Shown here in pieces: positions 45,487 through 53,615 of a stretch of 64,000 nucleotides of DNA (positions within the stretch are counted from its first letter, which is position 1; every line of letters begins with the position of its first letter). A program made the position numbers and the translations under genes. Source of the DNA: Microbacterium terricola (GTDB lineage: Bacteria; Actinomycetota; Actinomycetes; Actinomycetales; Microbacteriaceae); assembly GCF_027943945.1 (NCBI RefSeq), contig NZ_AP027141.1, forward strand, positions 2,108,001-2,172,000. Reading direction: 5' to 3'. The notes under the pieces were generated by a model. That model was not told the DNA's origin, made no database searches, and worked only from the letters and a program-made list of their open reading frames with translations.

Positions 45487-46152
45487 ATGCTCACCACCAC
45501 GTCACGTGCCACCACGGGGATCGCGCTCGCGTTCGCCGCTGCCATCGCCCTCTCGGCCTGTTCCATGGGCGGGTCGTCCTCGACGCCGTCCGAGGACACC
45601 TCGGCCGAGTCGATGCCCTCGTCCGAGCCCAGCGAAACCGCCATGGAGAACGACCCCATGGCCAACCTCGTCGGCGCCGGCTGCGCCGACTACGCGGCAG
45701 CCGTGCCGGACGGCGACGGCTCCATCCAGGGGATGTCGCAGGACCCGGTCGCGGTCGCCGCATCCAACAACCCGATGCTGACGACCCTCGTCGCCGCCGT
45801 GAGCGGCGAGCTCAACCCCGACGTCAACCTCGTCGACACGCTCAACGGCGACGAGTTCACCGTCTTCGCCCCCGTCGACGACGCCTTCGCGAAGATCGAC
45901 CCCGCGACGATCGAGTCGCTGAAGACCGACAGCGAGACCCTCACGTCGATCCTCACGTACCACGTGCTGCCCGGCCAGATCGAGCCGGCCGACATCGTGG
46001 GGACCCACACCACCGTGCAGGGTGCGGACCTCGAGGTGACCGGCAGCGGTGACGAGCTGATGGTCAACGACGCCACGGTCATCTGCGGCGGCGTCCAGAC
46101 CGCGAACGCCACGGTCTACCTCATCGACACGGTGCTCATGCCCCCGATGTGA
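45487..46152 (+). CDS. Fasciclin (FAS1) domain lipoprotein, MPT83/MPT70-like
   Basis: 221 residues: signal peptide with lipobox LSAC (Cys25), a Ser/Glu-rich linker (about 28-60) and one FAS1 domain with its H1 segment [18 protein letters not shown] and H2 segment [10 protein letters not shown]. This matches mycobacterial MPT83 (lipoprotein) and MPT70. Those are SigK targets flanking dipZ, and the same three elements occur together here. FAS1 domains mediate surface adhesion. ATG 45487 has GGAGGAA upstream. Terminator follows. Confidence 0.93.
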   Translation: MLTTTSRATTGIALAFAAAIALSACSMGGSSSTPSEDTSAESMPSSEPSETAMENDPMANLVGAGCADYAAAVPDGDGSIQGMSQDPVAVAASNNPMLTTLVAAVSGELNPDVNLVDTLNGDEFTVFAPVDDAFAKIDPATIESLKTDSETLTSILTYHVLPGQIEPADIVGTHTTVQGADLEVTGSGDELMVNDATVICGGVQTANATVYLIDTVLMPPM

Positions 46153-46164
46153 TCACGAGATGAG

Positions 46165-46191
46165 GCCGCCGACGCACCGCGCGTCGGCGGC
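46165..46191 (+). terminator. Hairpin terminator after the FAS1 gene
   Basis: Perfect 11-bp stem GCCGCCGACGC / GCGTCGGCGGC with a 5-nt loop, 12 bp after the stop, followed by TTCGT. Confidence 0.85.
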
Positions 46192-46239
46192 TTCGTCGTG
46201 TGCGGGAGGATGCGGTGGCCCAAGTAGGCTGGAGGCTGA

Positions 46240-46312
46240 GGGCCTCTAGCTCAGTCGGTAGAGCATCGGACTTTTAATCCGCGGGTCGTGGGTTCGAGCC
46301 CCACGGGGCCCA
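46240..46312 (+). tRNA. tRNA-Lys(TTT)
   Basis: 73 nt: acceptor GGGCCTC/GGGGCCC with one G-T pair, anticodon loop CTTTTAA (anticodon TTT, 46273-46275), T arm GTGGG-TTCGAGC-CCCAC, discriminator A. CCA is not encoded. Confidence 0.97.
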
Positions 46313-46330
46313 CCCTTCCACCTCCGCGGC

Positions 46331-46912
46331 TCAGGCGCCCGACTCCGCGAGCGCCGCACCCGCGTGAGCGAGCTCCGCGAGCGCCCGCTCGGACGACTCG
46401 GCGGCGACACCGGCCACCAGGTCGGTGAGGATCCGCACGTGGCGCCCGTGCTCGATCGCGTCCAGCGCGGAGGCGCGCACGCAGTAGTCGGTCGCGATGC
46501 CGACCACGTCCACATCGACGACGCCGTGCTCGTCGAGCAGCTGCGCGACGGTCTCGCCGTCGTCTGTGGTCCCCTCGAACAGGGAGTAGGCGGGCCTGCC
46601 CTGCCCCTTCTTCACGTGGTGGGTGACAGCATCCGTCTGCAGTCCAGGGTCGTACTCCGCGCCCTCCGTGCCGGCCACGCAGTGCACGGGCCACGTGTCC
46701 ACGAAATCGGGATCGCCGGTCGCGAAATGTCCTCCGTTGTCGCCGGTGGCGTCATGCCAGTCGCGGGAGGCGACGATCACGGCGTAGTCGGCCGCGTGCG
46801 CGGCGAGGTGGCGCGTGATCGCCTCGGCGACGGCGTCTCCGCCGTCGACGCCGAGCGCGCCGCCCTCGGTGAAGTCGTTCTGGACATCCACGATGAACAG
46901 TGCGGTGCTCAT
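46331..46912 (-). CDS. pncA: Nicotinamidase (PncA, isochorismatase-like family)
   Basis: 193 residues. Catalytic triad Asp9 (FIVDVQNDF), Lys101 or Lys102 (HHVKKGQG) and Cys144 (GIATDYCVRAS), with metal ligands Asp51, His53 and His62 in the SRDWHD region. It deamidates nicotinamide to nicotinate for NAD salvage and in relatives also activates pyrazinamide. The ATG overlaps the MMPL gene's stop by 4 bp, yet TACCCT (46919-46924) also lies exactly 6 nt before it, so an internal leaderless promoter is possible. Confidence 0.96.
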   Translation of the reverse strand: MSTALFIVDVQNDFTEGGALGVDGGDAVAEAITRHLAAHAADYAVIVASRDWHDATGDNGGHFATGDPDFVDTWPVHCVAGTEGAEYDPGLQTDAVTHHVKKGQGRPAYSLFEGTTDDGETVAQLLDEHGVVDVDVVGIATDYCVRASALDAIEHGRHVRILTDLVAGVAAESSERALAELAHAGAALAESGA

Positions 46913-49179
46913 GACTCGAGGGTAGCCCGGTACTCCGCCCTGGTCATCGGCGCCTCGTCCTCGTCATCGCCCGCGCCGCCGGGAACGGGCTGCTGCGCGC
47001 GAGCGAGAGCCGAGGGCCACCAGATCGCCCGGCCGATGTCGTACGTCACGGCCGGGACGAGCAGCGAGCGCACGATGAACGTGTCGACCAGCACGCCGAA
47101 GGCGACGATGAAGGCGATCTGCGCGAGGAACAGGATCGGGATGACCCCGAGCGCGGCGAACGTCGCGGCCAGCACGAGTCCCGCCGAGGTGATCACACCC
47201 CCGGTGGCGACGAGTCCGCGCAGGATGCCGGGGCGGGTGCCGTGCACGAGCGACTCCTCGCGCACGCGCGACATCAGGAAGATGTTGTAGTCCACGCCGA
47301 GCGCGACGAGGAACACGAACCCGTACAGCGGCACGGCGGGGTCTGCCCCCGGGAATCCGAACACCTGGTTGAAGACGAGCGCGCTGACGCCGAGCGCCGC
47401 GGCGAACGACACGATCACCGACAGGATCAGCAGCACCGGTGCGAGGACCGCCCGCAGGAGCAGCATGAGGATCAGCAGGATGACCACCAGCACGACCGGG
47501 ATGATCACCGTGCGGTCGCGGATCGAGGTGTCGTTGGTGTCGACGTCGGTCGCGGTGGTGCCGCCGACGAGCGCGACCCCCGCACCGAGCTCCTCGTCGA
47601 AGCTCGCCCGCAGCTCCCGCACGGTGTCTTCGGCCGCGGCGGAGTCGGCCGTGTCGGTCAGGGTCGCGATCAGCAGCACGTCGCCGTCCGAGACGGTGGC
47701 CTCGGGTTCGGGCGATCCGGGCGGACCCACGGCCGTGAGAACCGGCTCACCGCCCTCGAGCTCGACCGCTGCCTGGCCGGTGGGCGAGTCGTCCGAGGCG
47801 ACCGAGACCGAGTCGATGCCGTCGCTGTCGTCGAGGACGCCCACGGCCGCGGCCAGCTCGTCCTCGGGGACGATGACGTAGACGGGGCTGCCAGAGCCGG
47901 CCGGGAAGTGATCGGCCAGCACATCCTGTCCGTCGCGGGCCTCAGACGCCCCGAGGACCAGGTCGCTGGACGGCACGCCGTCCGCCTTCAGCTGCGTGAT
48001 GCCGACGGATGCGGCCAGCAGCACGACGGTGCAGATGATCCACACCGGCCGCGCACGCCGCGCGACCAGGCGCGCCTGACGCGGCCAGAGCCCCCGGACC
48101 GGCCGCTCGGGGTCGTCGACGACCGTGAGCGGCTCGGCCGGCTTCGGGAAGAAGGGCCAGAAGGCCGCCCTGCCGACCAGCGCCATCAGCGCGGGGAGGA
48201 AGGTGAGCGCGGAGAGCACCGAGAACGCGATGCCGATCGACGCGATCGGGCCGAGCGCGCGGTTGCTGGCGAGATCGCTCAGCAGCAGGCAGAGCAGGCC
48301 GGCGATGACCGTCCCGCCCGAGGCGACGATGGGCTCGAACGCGCCGCGCCACGCGTGGGTCGCCGCATCCCACCGTCGTCGTCCTTCACCGATCGCCTCG
48401 CGGAACCGCGCGACGTAGAGAAGCGCGTAGTCCGTCGCCGCACCGATCACGAGGATGAACAGGATGCCCTGCACCTGCCCGTTCAGCACGACGATCTCTG
48501 CCTTGGCGAGCCACCACACCGTGAGCAGCGCGACGCACAGGGCGAACGTCGAGGTCATCAGCACGAGCACCGGCAGCAGCGGCGAGCGGTAGACGATGAT
48601 GAGGATCACGAAGACCGCGAGCAGCGCCACCAGCAGCAGCAGTCCGTCGATGCCGAGGAAGCCCTCGACGAGGTCAGCGGTGAATCCGGCTGGGCCGGTC
48701 ACCCAGGCCTCGAGCCCATCCGGCAGCTCGCTGTCGATGGTCTGGCGCAGCAGCTCGACCGTGTCTGCGACATCGCCGGTCGAATCGATCGGCACGAAGA
48801 TCTGGACCGCTTCCCCATCGTCGGACGGGACGGGAGGCGAGACGCCGTCCTCGTCGACGCCCTCTACCTCGGCGAGCGCGTCGGCCAGATCCTGCAGATC
48901 CGCCACCTGTGCGTCGGTGAGCTCGCCGTCGCCCGTGACGACGACGACGGCCGGGATGCTGTCCGCCCCGACGAAATCCCCGAGCCGCTCGTTCACCTGG
49001 GTGGCGTCGGCGCTCTCCGGCAGGAACGACGACTGGTCGTTGGTGGACACCTCGTCGACCTTGCCGAAGTACGGGCCGCCGATCGAGCCGCCGGCGACCC
49101 AGATGAGGACCAGGAGGGCGGGGATGCCGATGCGCAGCCAGCGCGTCGGACCGGACCGGGAGGATTGACGGGATGACAT
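46909..49179 (-). CDS. MMPL-family RND exporter
   Basis: 756 residues with the RND duplication: one helix, a large outer loop (about 45-175), five helices (about 180-345), a second single helix, outer loop (about 395-545) and a final five-helix group ending near 730. Typical MMPL segments are AATDYALLYVARFREAIGEG and FLVALGVDYNIFLMSRVREE. Relatives export lipids or drugs using the proton gradient. A 25-bp palindrome overlaps the start codon (49178-49202), and TAAGCT (49186-49191) lies exactly 6 nt before the ATG. Repression by an unlinked TetR-like regulator is plausible; none is encoded nearby. Confidence 0.94.
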   Translation of the reverse strand: MSSRQSSRSGPTRWLRIGIPALLVLIWVAGGSIGGPYFGKVDEVSTNDQSSFLPESADATQVNERLGDFVGADSIPAVVVVTGDGELTDAQVADLQDLADALAEVEGVDEDGVSPPVPSDDGEAVQIFVPIDSTGDVADTVELLRQTIDSELPDGLEAWVTGPAGFTADLVEGFLGIDGLLLLVALLAVFVILIIVYRSPLLPVLVLMTSTFALCVALLTVWWLAKAEIVVLNGQVQGILFILVIGAATDYALLYVARFREAIGEGRRRWDAATHAWRGAFEPIVASGGTVIAGLLCLLLSDLASNRALGPIASIGIAFSVLSALTFLPALMALVGRAAFWPFFPKPAEPLTVVDDPERPVRGLWPRQARLVARRARPVWIICTVVLLAASVGITQLKADGVPSSDLVLGASEARDGQDVLADHFPAGSGSPVYVIVPEDELAAAVGVLDDSDGIDSVSVASDDSPTGQAAVELEGGEPVLTAVGPPGSPEPEATVSDGDVLLIATLTDTADSAAAEDTVRELRASFDEELGAGVALVGGTTATDVDTNDTSIRDRTVIIPVVLVVILLILMLLLRAVLAPVLLILSVIVSFAAALGVSALVFNQVFGFPGADPAVPLYGFVFLVALGVDYNIFLMSRVREESLVHGTRPGILRGLVATGGVITSAGLVLAATFAALGVIPILFLAQIAFIVAFGVLVDTFIVRSLLVPAVTYDIGRAIWWPSALARAQQPVPGGAGDDEDEAPMTRAEYRATLES

Positions 49180-49202
49180 ATCGCTAGCTTATCTAGCAAT
49201 AT
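49178..49202. promoter_or_regulatory. Palindromic operator over the MMPL start
   Basis: ATATCGCTAG, CTTAT, CTAGCAATAT: arms pair at 9 of 10 positions around a 5-nt centre. It covers the MMPL ATG and its putative -10 and lies 36 bp from the divergent EamA gene. Size and symmetry suit a dimeric TetR- or MarR-type repressor. It is notably AT-rich for this genome. Confidence 0.68.
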
Positions 49203-49238
49203 CCGCCAGCGCGACACCGGCAATAGGCTGGTGCGACC

Positions 49239-50198
49239 ATGCTCCCCGCCGTGCTCGCCTTCGCTGGAGCCGTCGTGTACGGCGCCGCGGACTTCCTCGG
49301 CGGACTCGCCGCCAAGCAGCTCAGATCCATCGTGGCGACCTGTGTCGCCGCGGCCGCCGGCTTCGTCGCCCTGCTCGCCGCGTATCCGTTCATCGGGGGC
49401 GCCTGGAGCGCCGCCGACGTCGGCTGGGGCGTGCTCTCTGGGTTCTTCGGCGTCGCGGCGATCGCCCTGCTGTACGCGTGCCTCGCGCTCGGGCCGATGA
49501 GCATCCTCTCTCCCTTGACGGCGGTCGTCTCGGCGATCGCGCCGATGCTCTGGGGCCTGATCGTGAACGGCGAGCGCCTCGCCCCGATCGGGTGGGCGGG
49601 ACTGGCCGTCGCGCTGCTCGCGGTCGTGCTGGTCGGGTTCATCCCCGGTGCCGCTGTCGTGCGGCCGAGCCTGCGCGGCATCACGATGGCCGTGGGCTCG
49701 GGGCTCGCGATCGGCGGGTTCCTCATCGTCATGGACTTCACCAGCGACGAGAGCGGCGTGCTGCCGCTCGTGGTGAACCGCGCGACGAACACGCTGATCA
49801 CCCTCGTCATCGTCGGGGTGCTCATCCTGGCCGCAGTCCGCCGCTCCCGGCCGATCGTGAGCGCGCTGCAGCCCCAGGGCACCAGCATCGGCGCGACGCC
49901 GACGGGTCACGCCGACGTCGAGCACGCGACAGCTCCGATCACCGTGACCGCCGGCCGCATCCCCGCCGCGGCATGGTGGCTGGCGGTGTCGTGCGGGCTC
50001 GTCGACGCGGTCGCCAACGCCCTGACCCTCATCGCACTGCGACTGGGCGATCTGTCGATCGTGTCGGCGCTGACCGCGATGTACCCGATCGGCACGATCC
50101 TCCTCGCCGCGGTCGTGCTGCGGGAGCGGATCGCCGGGGTGCAGTGGGCGGGACTGGCGCTCGCCCTCGCTGCGGGAGGGATGCTGGCGCTGGCCTGA
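49239..50198 (+). CDS. EamA/DMT-family permease
   Basis: 319 residues with about ten membrane helices in two EamA halves. The first ends LTAVVSAIAPMLWGLIVNGERL and the second LTAMYPIGTILLAAVVLRERI. A hydrophilic loop of about 40 residues (about 205-245) joins the halves. Substrate unknown. TAGGCT at 49224-49229 gives a near-leaderless start at ATG 49239. It is divergent from MMPL, with the palindrome at 49178-49202 between them, so both may answer to the same regulator. Confidence 0.88.
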   Translation: MLPAVLAFAGAVVYGAADFLGGLAAKQLRSIVATCVAAAAGFVALLAAYPFIGGAWSAADVGWGVLSGFFGVAAIALLYACLALGPMSILSPLTAVVSAIAPMLWGLIVNGERLAPIGWAGLAVALLAVVLVGFIPGAAVVRPSLRGITMAVGSGLAIGGFLIVMDFTSDESGVLPLVVNRATNTLITLVIVGVLILAAVRRSRPIVSALQPQGTSIGATPTGHADVEHATAPITVTAGRIPAAAWWLAVSCGLVDAVANALTLIALRLGDLSIVSALTAMYPIGTILLAAVVLRERIAGVQWAGLALALAAGGMLALA

Positions 50199-50204
50199 GC
50201 AGCC

Positions 50205-50600
50205 TCAGCCCTCGGCGAAGAGGAGCACGAGCGAGAGGATGAAGGCCAGCGCGCCGATCGCGGCGAACCCGGCGGCGAGGCGCAGCACGAAGCGCACCCC
50301 CGGCGCACCCTTGGTCAGACGCAGCCGGCCGGGAACACCGACCCGCGCGTAGGCGTCGGCCTGATCGCGGTGCGCGAGGGCCGCATCCTGCTCGGCGGTG
50401 AGGGCCGACTCGTTCACCCCGCCCGCGTGATCGATCCACCGGGCCACCCGGCCCTCCGGGCCGTCGTCGATGAGCACGTGCACCGGGGCCCACGAGCCGT
50501 CCGCGATCAGCATGATCACGCCGGACAATGCGAGCAGGGCACCCGCTCCGAGACCCACCCAGGTGAAGATCTCGACGATCGCGTCGACCGCTGCACTCAT
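50205..50600 (-). CDS. Two-helix membrane protein of unknown function
   Basis: 131 residues: an N-terminal helix (about 10-33), a hydrophilic middle of about 65 residues (VLIDDGPEGRVARWIDHAGGVNESALT) and a C-terminal helix (about 105-129). Family not recognised. ATG 50600 (a GTG precedes it directly). It converges with the EamA gene at 6 bp. Confidence 0.72.
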   Translation of the reverse strand: MSAAVDAIVEIFTWVGLGAGALLALSGVIMLIADGSWAPVHVLIDDGPEGRVARWIDHAGGVNESALTAEQDAALAHRDQADAYARVGVPGRLRLTKGAPGVRFVLRLAAGFAAIGALAFILSLVLLFAEG

Positions 50601-50646
50601 CACTCACGCCCGATCGGTCCGATGCGTCTCGGAGTCTAGGGGGTTA

Positions 50647-50721
50647 TGGAGCCACCTGTCAGGATTGAACTGACGGCCTTCCCATTACGAGTGGGATGCT
50701 CTACCACTGAGCTAAGGTGGC
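50647..50721 (-). tRNA. tRNA-Thr(CGT)
   Basis: Read on the minus strand: acceptor GCCACCT/AGGTGGC, D arm with AGTGGTA, anticodon loop CTCGTAA (anticodon CGT), T arm GTCAG-TTCAATC-CTGAC, discriminator T and an encoded CCA (50649-50647). The other two tRNA genes in the window lack encoded CCA. Confidence 0.96.
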
Positions 50722-50958
50722 GCGCCTCGCTCGCGCGATGCACAAGCAACGATCTTACAGTGTCGCCGGGGCGCTCGCGAACCGGGCCGAGGCGTCCGGG
50801 GTCGTTGCGGGGTGTTACGGCGGATTGGCCACTCCCCCCGGTCGCGACATACGCTCGATCTGGCACCGCGACGACGCGACGCGGTCCACAGGGCCGCATC
50901 CGGCGGTTCATCCTCACCCGCCACGCGGGGCCGATGACCACCAAGGAGCACCATCACC
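50722..50958 (+). other. Intergenic region upstream of metQ
   Basis: 237 bp without a gene. It probably holds the metQNI promoter: TTGGCC (50825-50830) and TACGCT (50850-50855) are 19 bp apart. I looked for a SAM riboswitch (SAM-I, SAM-II or SAM-IV core) because of the methionine context and could not recognise one. Confidence 0.4.
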
Positions 50959-51861
50959 ATGTCCAAGCGTTTCCTCTCCGCGGCCGCCCTGGCCCTCCCC
51001 CTCGCGCTGCTCGTGTCCGGCTGCGCCGGCAGCAGCGAGCCCGCCACGAGCGGCGACGCCGCCGCGTCGGACGAGCCGGTGCGCATCGGCGTCGTCAACT
51101 CCGGCGACCCGTACTGGGACACCTTCACGAAGGAAGCGGCCGCCGAGGACATCGAGGTCGAACTGGTCAACTTCACCGAGTACGCGCAGCCGAACCCCGC
51201 ACTGTCGGCCGGCGAGCTCGACCTCAACCAGTTCCAGCACGTGATCTACCTCGCCACCTACAACGTGGCCAGCGACGACGACCTGCAGCCGATCGGATCC
51301 ACCGCCATCTACCCGCTGGGCCTGTACTCGACGCAGTACGACGCGGTCGAGGACATCCCCGCCGGTGCCACGGTGGCCGTGCCGAACGACGAGAGCAACC
51401 AGGCACGCGGGCTTCTCGTGCTCCAGTCGGCCGGTCTCATCGAGCTCACCGACGGCGGATCGATCTTCTCGACCGTCGCCGACATCGACGAGTCGACGTC
51501 CAAGGTCAAGGTCGAGGCATTGGATGCGGCGTTCACCGCCACCTCGCTCCCGGACGTCGCCGCCGCGATCGTGAACAATGACTTCCTCGAGGACGCTGGA
51601 CTGACCGCCGACGACGCGATCGCCCAGGACGACCCGTCCGACCCGAACGCGGTGCCCTACATCAACATCTTCGCCGCCAAGGCAGAGGATGCGGACAACC
51701 CGACCTACCTCAAGCTGATCGAGATCTTCCAGAACTCGCAGGACGTGCTGGACGGGGTCGTCGAGGCCTCCGGCGGGACGGCTGTGATCGTGAAGACCCC
51801 GGTCGACGAGCTCGTCGCGTCGCTCACCGACGTCGAGGACGACATCCGCGCCAACCAGTAA
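50959..51861 (+). CDS. metQ: Methionine ABC transporter substrate-binding lipoprotein MetQ
   Basis: 300 residues, NlpA/MetQ family: signal peptide with lipobox VSGC (Cys22), then the two-lobe binding domain (NFTEYAQPNPALSAGELDLNQFQH; VAVPNDESNQARGLLVLQ). AAGGAG lies upstream of the ATG. It delivers D/L-methionine to MetNI. A strong hairpin follows before metN, which should raise MetQ above the permease. Confidence 0.95.
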   Translation: MSKRFLSAAALALPLALLVSGCAGSSEPATSGDAAASDEPVRIGVVNSGDPYWDTFTKEAAAEDIEVELVNFTEYAQPNPALSAGELDLNQFQHVIYLATYNVASDDDLQPIGSTAIYPLGLYSTQYDAVEDIPAGATVAVPNDESNQARGLLVLQSAGLIELTDGGSIFSTVADIDESTSKVKVEALDAAFTATSLPDVAAAIVNNDFLEDAGLTADDAIAQDDPSDPNAVPYINIFAAKAEDADNPTYLKLIEIFQNSQDVLDGVVEASGGTAVIVKTPVDELVASLTDVEDDIRANQ

Positions 51862-51869
51862 TACCCTTC

Positions 51870-51903
51870 GTGTGCGGCCCGCTCTTCTGAACGGGCCGCA
51901 CAC
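51870..51903 (+). terminator. Hairpin between metQ and metN (attenuator)
   Basis: Perfect 12-bp stem GTGTGCGGCCCG / CGGGCCGCACAC with a 10-nt loop, 8 bp after the metQ stop and 21 bp before metN. Placement inside the operon, as at pstS-pstC, suggests partial termination. Confidence 0.78.
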
Positions 51904-51924
51904 GCGTGTCTCGAGGAGCAGCCC

Positions 51925-52962
51925 ATGACACTCATCCGCCTCACCGGCGTGACCAAGGCGTACCCCGCCCCCGCCAAGGGCGGTGAGCCCGTCGTCGCCG
52001 TCGACGACGTGTCTTTGGACATCGCCTCCGGCGAGATCTGCGGCATCATCGGCTACTCGGGCGCCGGCAAGAGCACCGTCCTGCGGCTCGTCAACGCACT
52101 CGAAGCGCCGACCGCCGGTGCCGTGGAGATCGACGGCCGCGACATCACCCGCCTGCGCGAGCGCGACCTGCGCGCCCTGCGCGGCGACATCGGCATGATC
52201 TTCCAGCAGTTCAACCTGTTCGAGTCCCGCACCGTCGCCGGCAACGTCGCCTACCCGCTGGAGGTGGCCGGACGCACCCGCGCTGAGACCGCAGCCCGCG
52301 TGGCCGAGCTGCTCGACTTCGTCGGCCTGGCCGCGAAGGCGAAGAGCTACCCCGAGCAGCTCTCCGGCGGTCAGAAGCAGCGCGTCGGCATCGCGCGGGC
52401 CCTGGCGACGAGCCCCCGCATCCTCCTCGCCGACGAGGCCACCAGCGCCCTCGACCCCGACACGACGCAGGAGGTCCTCGAGCTCCTGCGTCGTGTGAAC
52501 CGCGAGCTCGGGATCACGATCCTCGTCATCACGCACGAGATGGATGTGATCCGCACCCTCGCCGATCGCGTCATCGTCATGGAGCACGGACGGATCATCG
52601 AGAGCGGCGACGTCTTCGACGTGCTCTCCGCTCCACAGCACGCCGCCACGAAGCGTTTCGTCGCGAGCATCATCGAGGACGTCCCGGCGGGCGCGCAGCT
52701 GGAGACCCTGCGCGGACGCCATCCCGGCCGCATCGTGACCTTCACGATCCGCGACGGCGACGTGACCCAGGCGGATGTCTTCTCCGCGCTGGCCTCGGAG
52801 GGGGTCCGCTTCGAGCTGATCCACGGCGGCATCAACGACATCCGGGGCCGCGTGTTCGGGCATCTCACGCTGGTGCTGGACGGACGAGCGGATGCGGTGC
52901 AGCGTGCGATCGACGCGGCGTCGAGGTTCGCCCCCCTGATCGAGGAGGACGTCCGTGGATAG
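51925..52962 (+). CDS. metN: Methionine ABC transporter ATPase MetN
   Basis: 345 residues. ATPase domain with Walker A GYSGAGKST, signature LSGGQKQRVGIARA and Walker B ILLADEATSALDP. The C-terminal NIL domain (about 265-345) of the ACT-like fold binds methionine and inhibits transport when internal methionine is high. The stop overlaps metI by 8 bp. Confidence 0.96.
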   Translation: MTLIRLTGVTKAYPAPAKGGEPVVAVDDVSLDIASGEICGIIGYSGAGKSTVLRLVNALEAPTAGAVEIDGRDITRLRERDLRALRGDIGMIFQQFNLFESRTVAGNVAYPLEVAGRTRAETAARVAELLDFVGLAAKAKSYPEQLSGGQKQRVGIARALATSPRILLADEATSALDPDTTQEVLELLRRVNRELGITILVITHEMDVIRTLADRVIVMEHGRIIESGDVFDVLSAPQHAATKRFVASIIEDVPAGAQLETLRGRHPGRIVTFTIRDGDVTQADVFSALASEGVRFELIHGGINDIRGRVFGHLTLVLDGRADAVQRAIDAASRFAPLIEEDVRG

Positions 52963-53614
52963 GCTCATCGACCTCCTGCCCGAGCTGTGGGCGGCGACCT
53001 TCGAGACGCTGTACGTCGTCTCGCTCAGCCTCATCTTCGGCGGCATCGCCGGTCTGCTGCTCGGACTGGCGCTGTACGCCACCCGACCGGGGAGCCTGTT
53101 CCCGCAGCGTGCCGTGTTCGGCGTGCTCAACGTGGTGGTGAACTTCTTCCGGCCGATCCCGTTCGTGATCCTGCTCGCCGCGGTGCAGCCGATCGCCCGC
53201 AGCCTCGGGATCCCGGGCATCGGCCCGGAATTCGGGATCTTCGCGATCACCCTCGCGTCGATGTTCGCGATCAGCCGCATCGTCGAGCAGAACCTGCTCA
53301 CCGTGCGCCCGGGGATCATCGAGGCGGCACGCGCCGCCGGCGCCAGCCGCGGCCGGATCCTGTTCCGCCTCATCCCCCGTGAGGCCCTGGGCCCGCTCAT
53401 CCTCGGCTACACGTTCATCGTCGTCGCGCTGGTCGACATGACCGCGATCGCGGGCGCGGTCGCGGCGGGCGGCCTCGGAGAGTTCGCGATCGTCTACGGC
53501 TTCAAGCAGTTCAACCCCGCCGTGACCTGGGCAGCCGTGCTCGTCATCATCGTGATCGTGCAGGCGGTGCAGTTCCTCGGCAACGCGCTGGCGCGCAGGG
53601 TGATGCGGCGCTGA
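52955..53614 (+). CDS. metI: Methionine ABC transporter permease MetI
   Basis: 219 residues with five membrane helices and the permease loop EAARAAGASRGRILFRLI. GTG 52955 overlaps the end of metN. Completes the MetQNI importer. The stop is directly against the stop of the convergent hydrolase gene (53616), with no separate terminator visible. Confidence 0.95.
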   Translation: MDRLIDLLPELWAATFETLYVVSLSLIFGGIAGLLLGLALYATRPGSLFPQRAVFGVLNVVVNFFRPIPFVILLAAVQPIARSLGIPGIGPEFGIFAITLASMFAISRIVEQNLLTVRPGIIEAARAAGASRGRILFRLIPREALGPLILGYTFIVVALVDMTAIAGAVAAGGLGEFAIVYGFKQFNPAVTWAAVLVIIVIVQAVQFLGNALARRVMRR

Positions 53615-53615
53615 G

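Noticed and set aside
50722..50958. Possible SAM riboswitch upstream of metQ
   Set aside because: I could not find the conserved cores of SAM-I, SAM-II or SAM-IV; the region looks like an ordinary promoter region.
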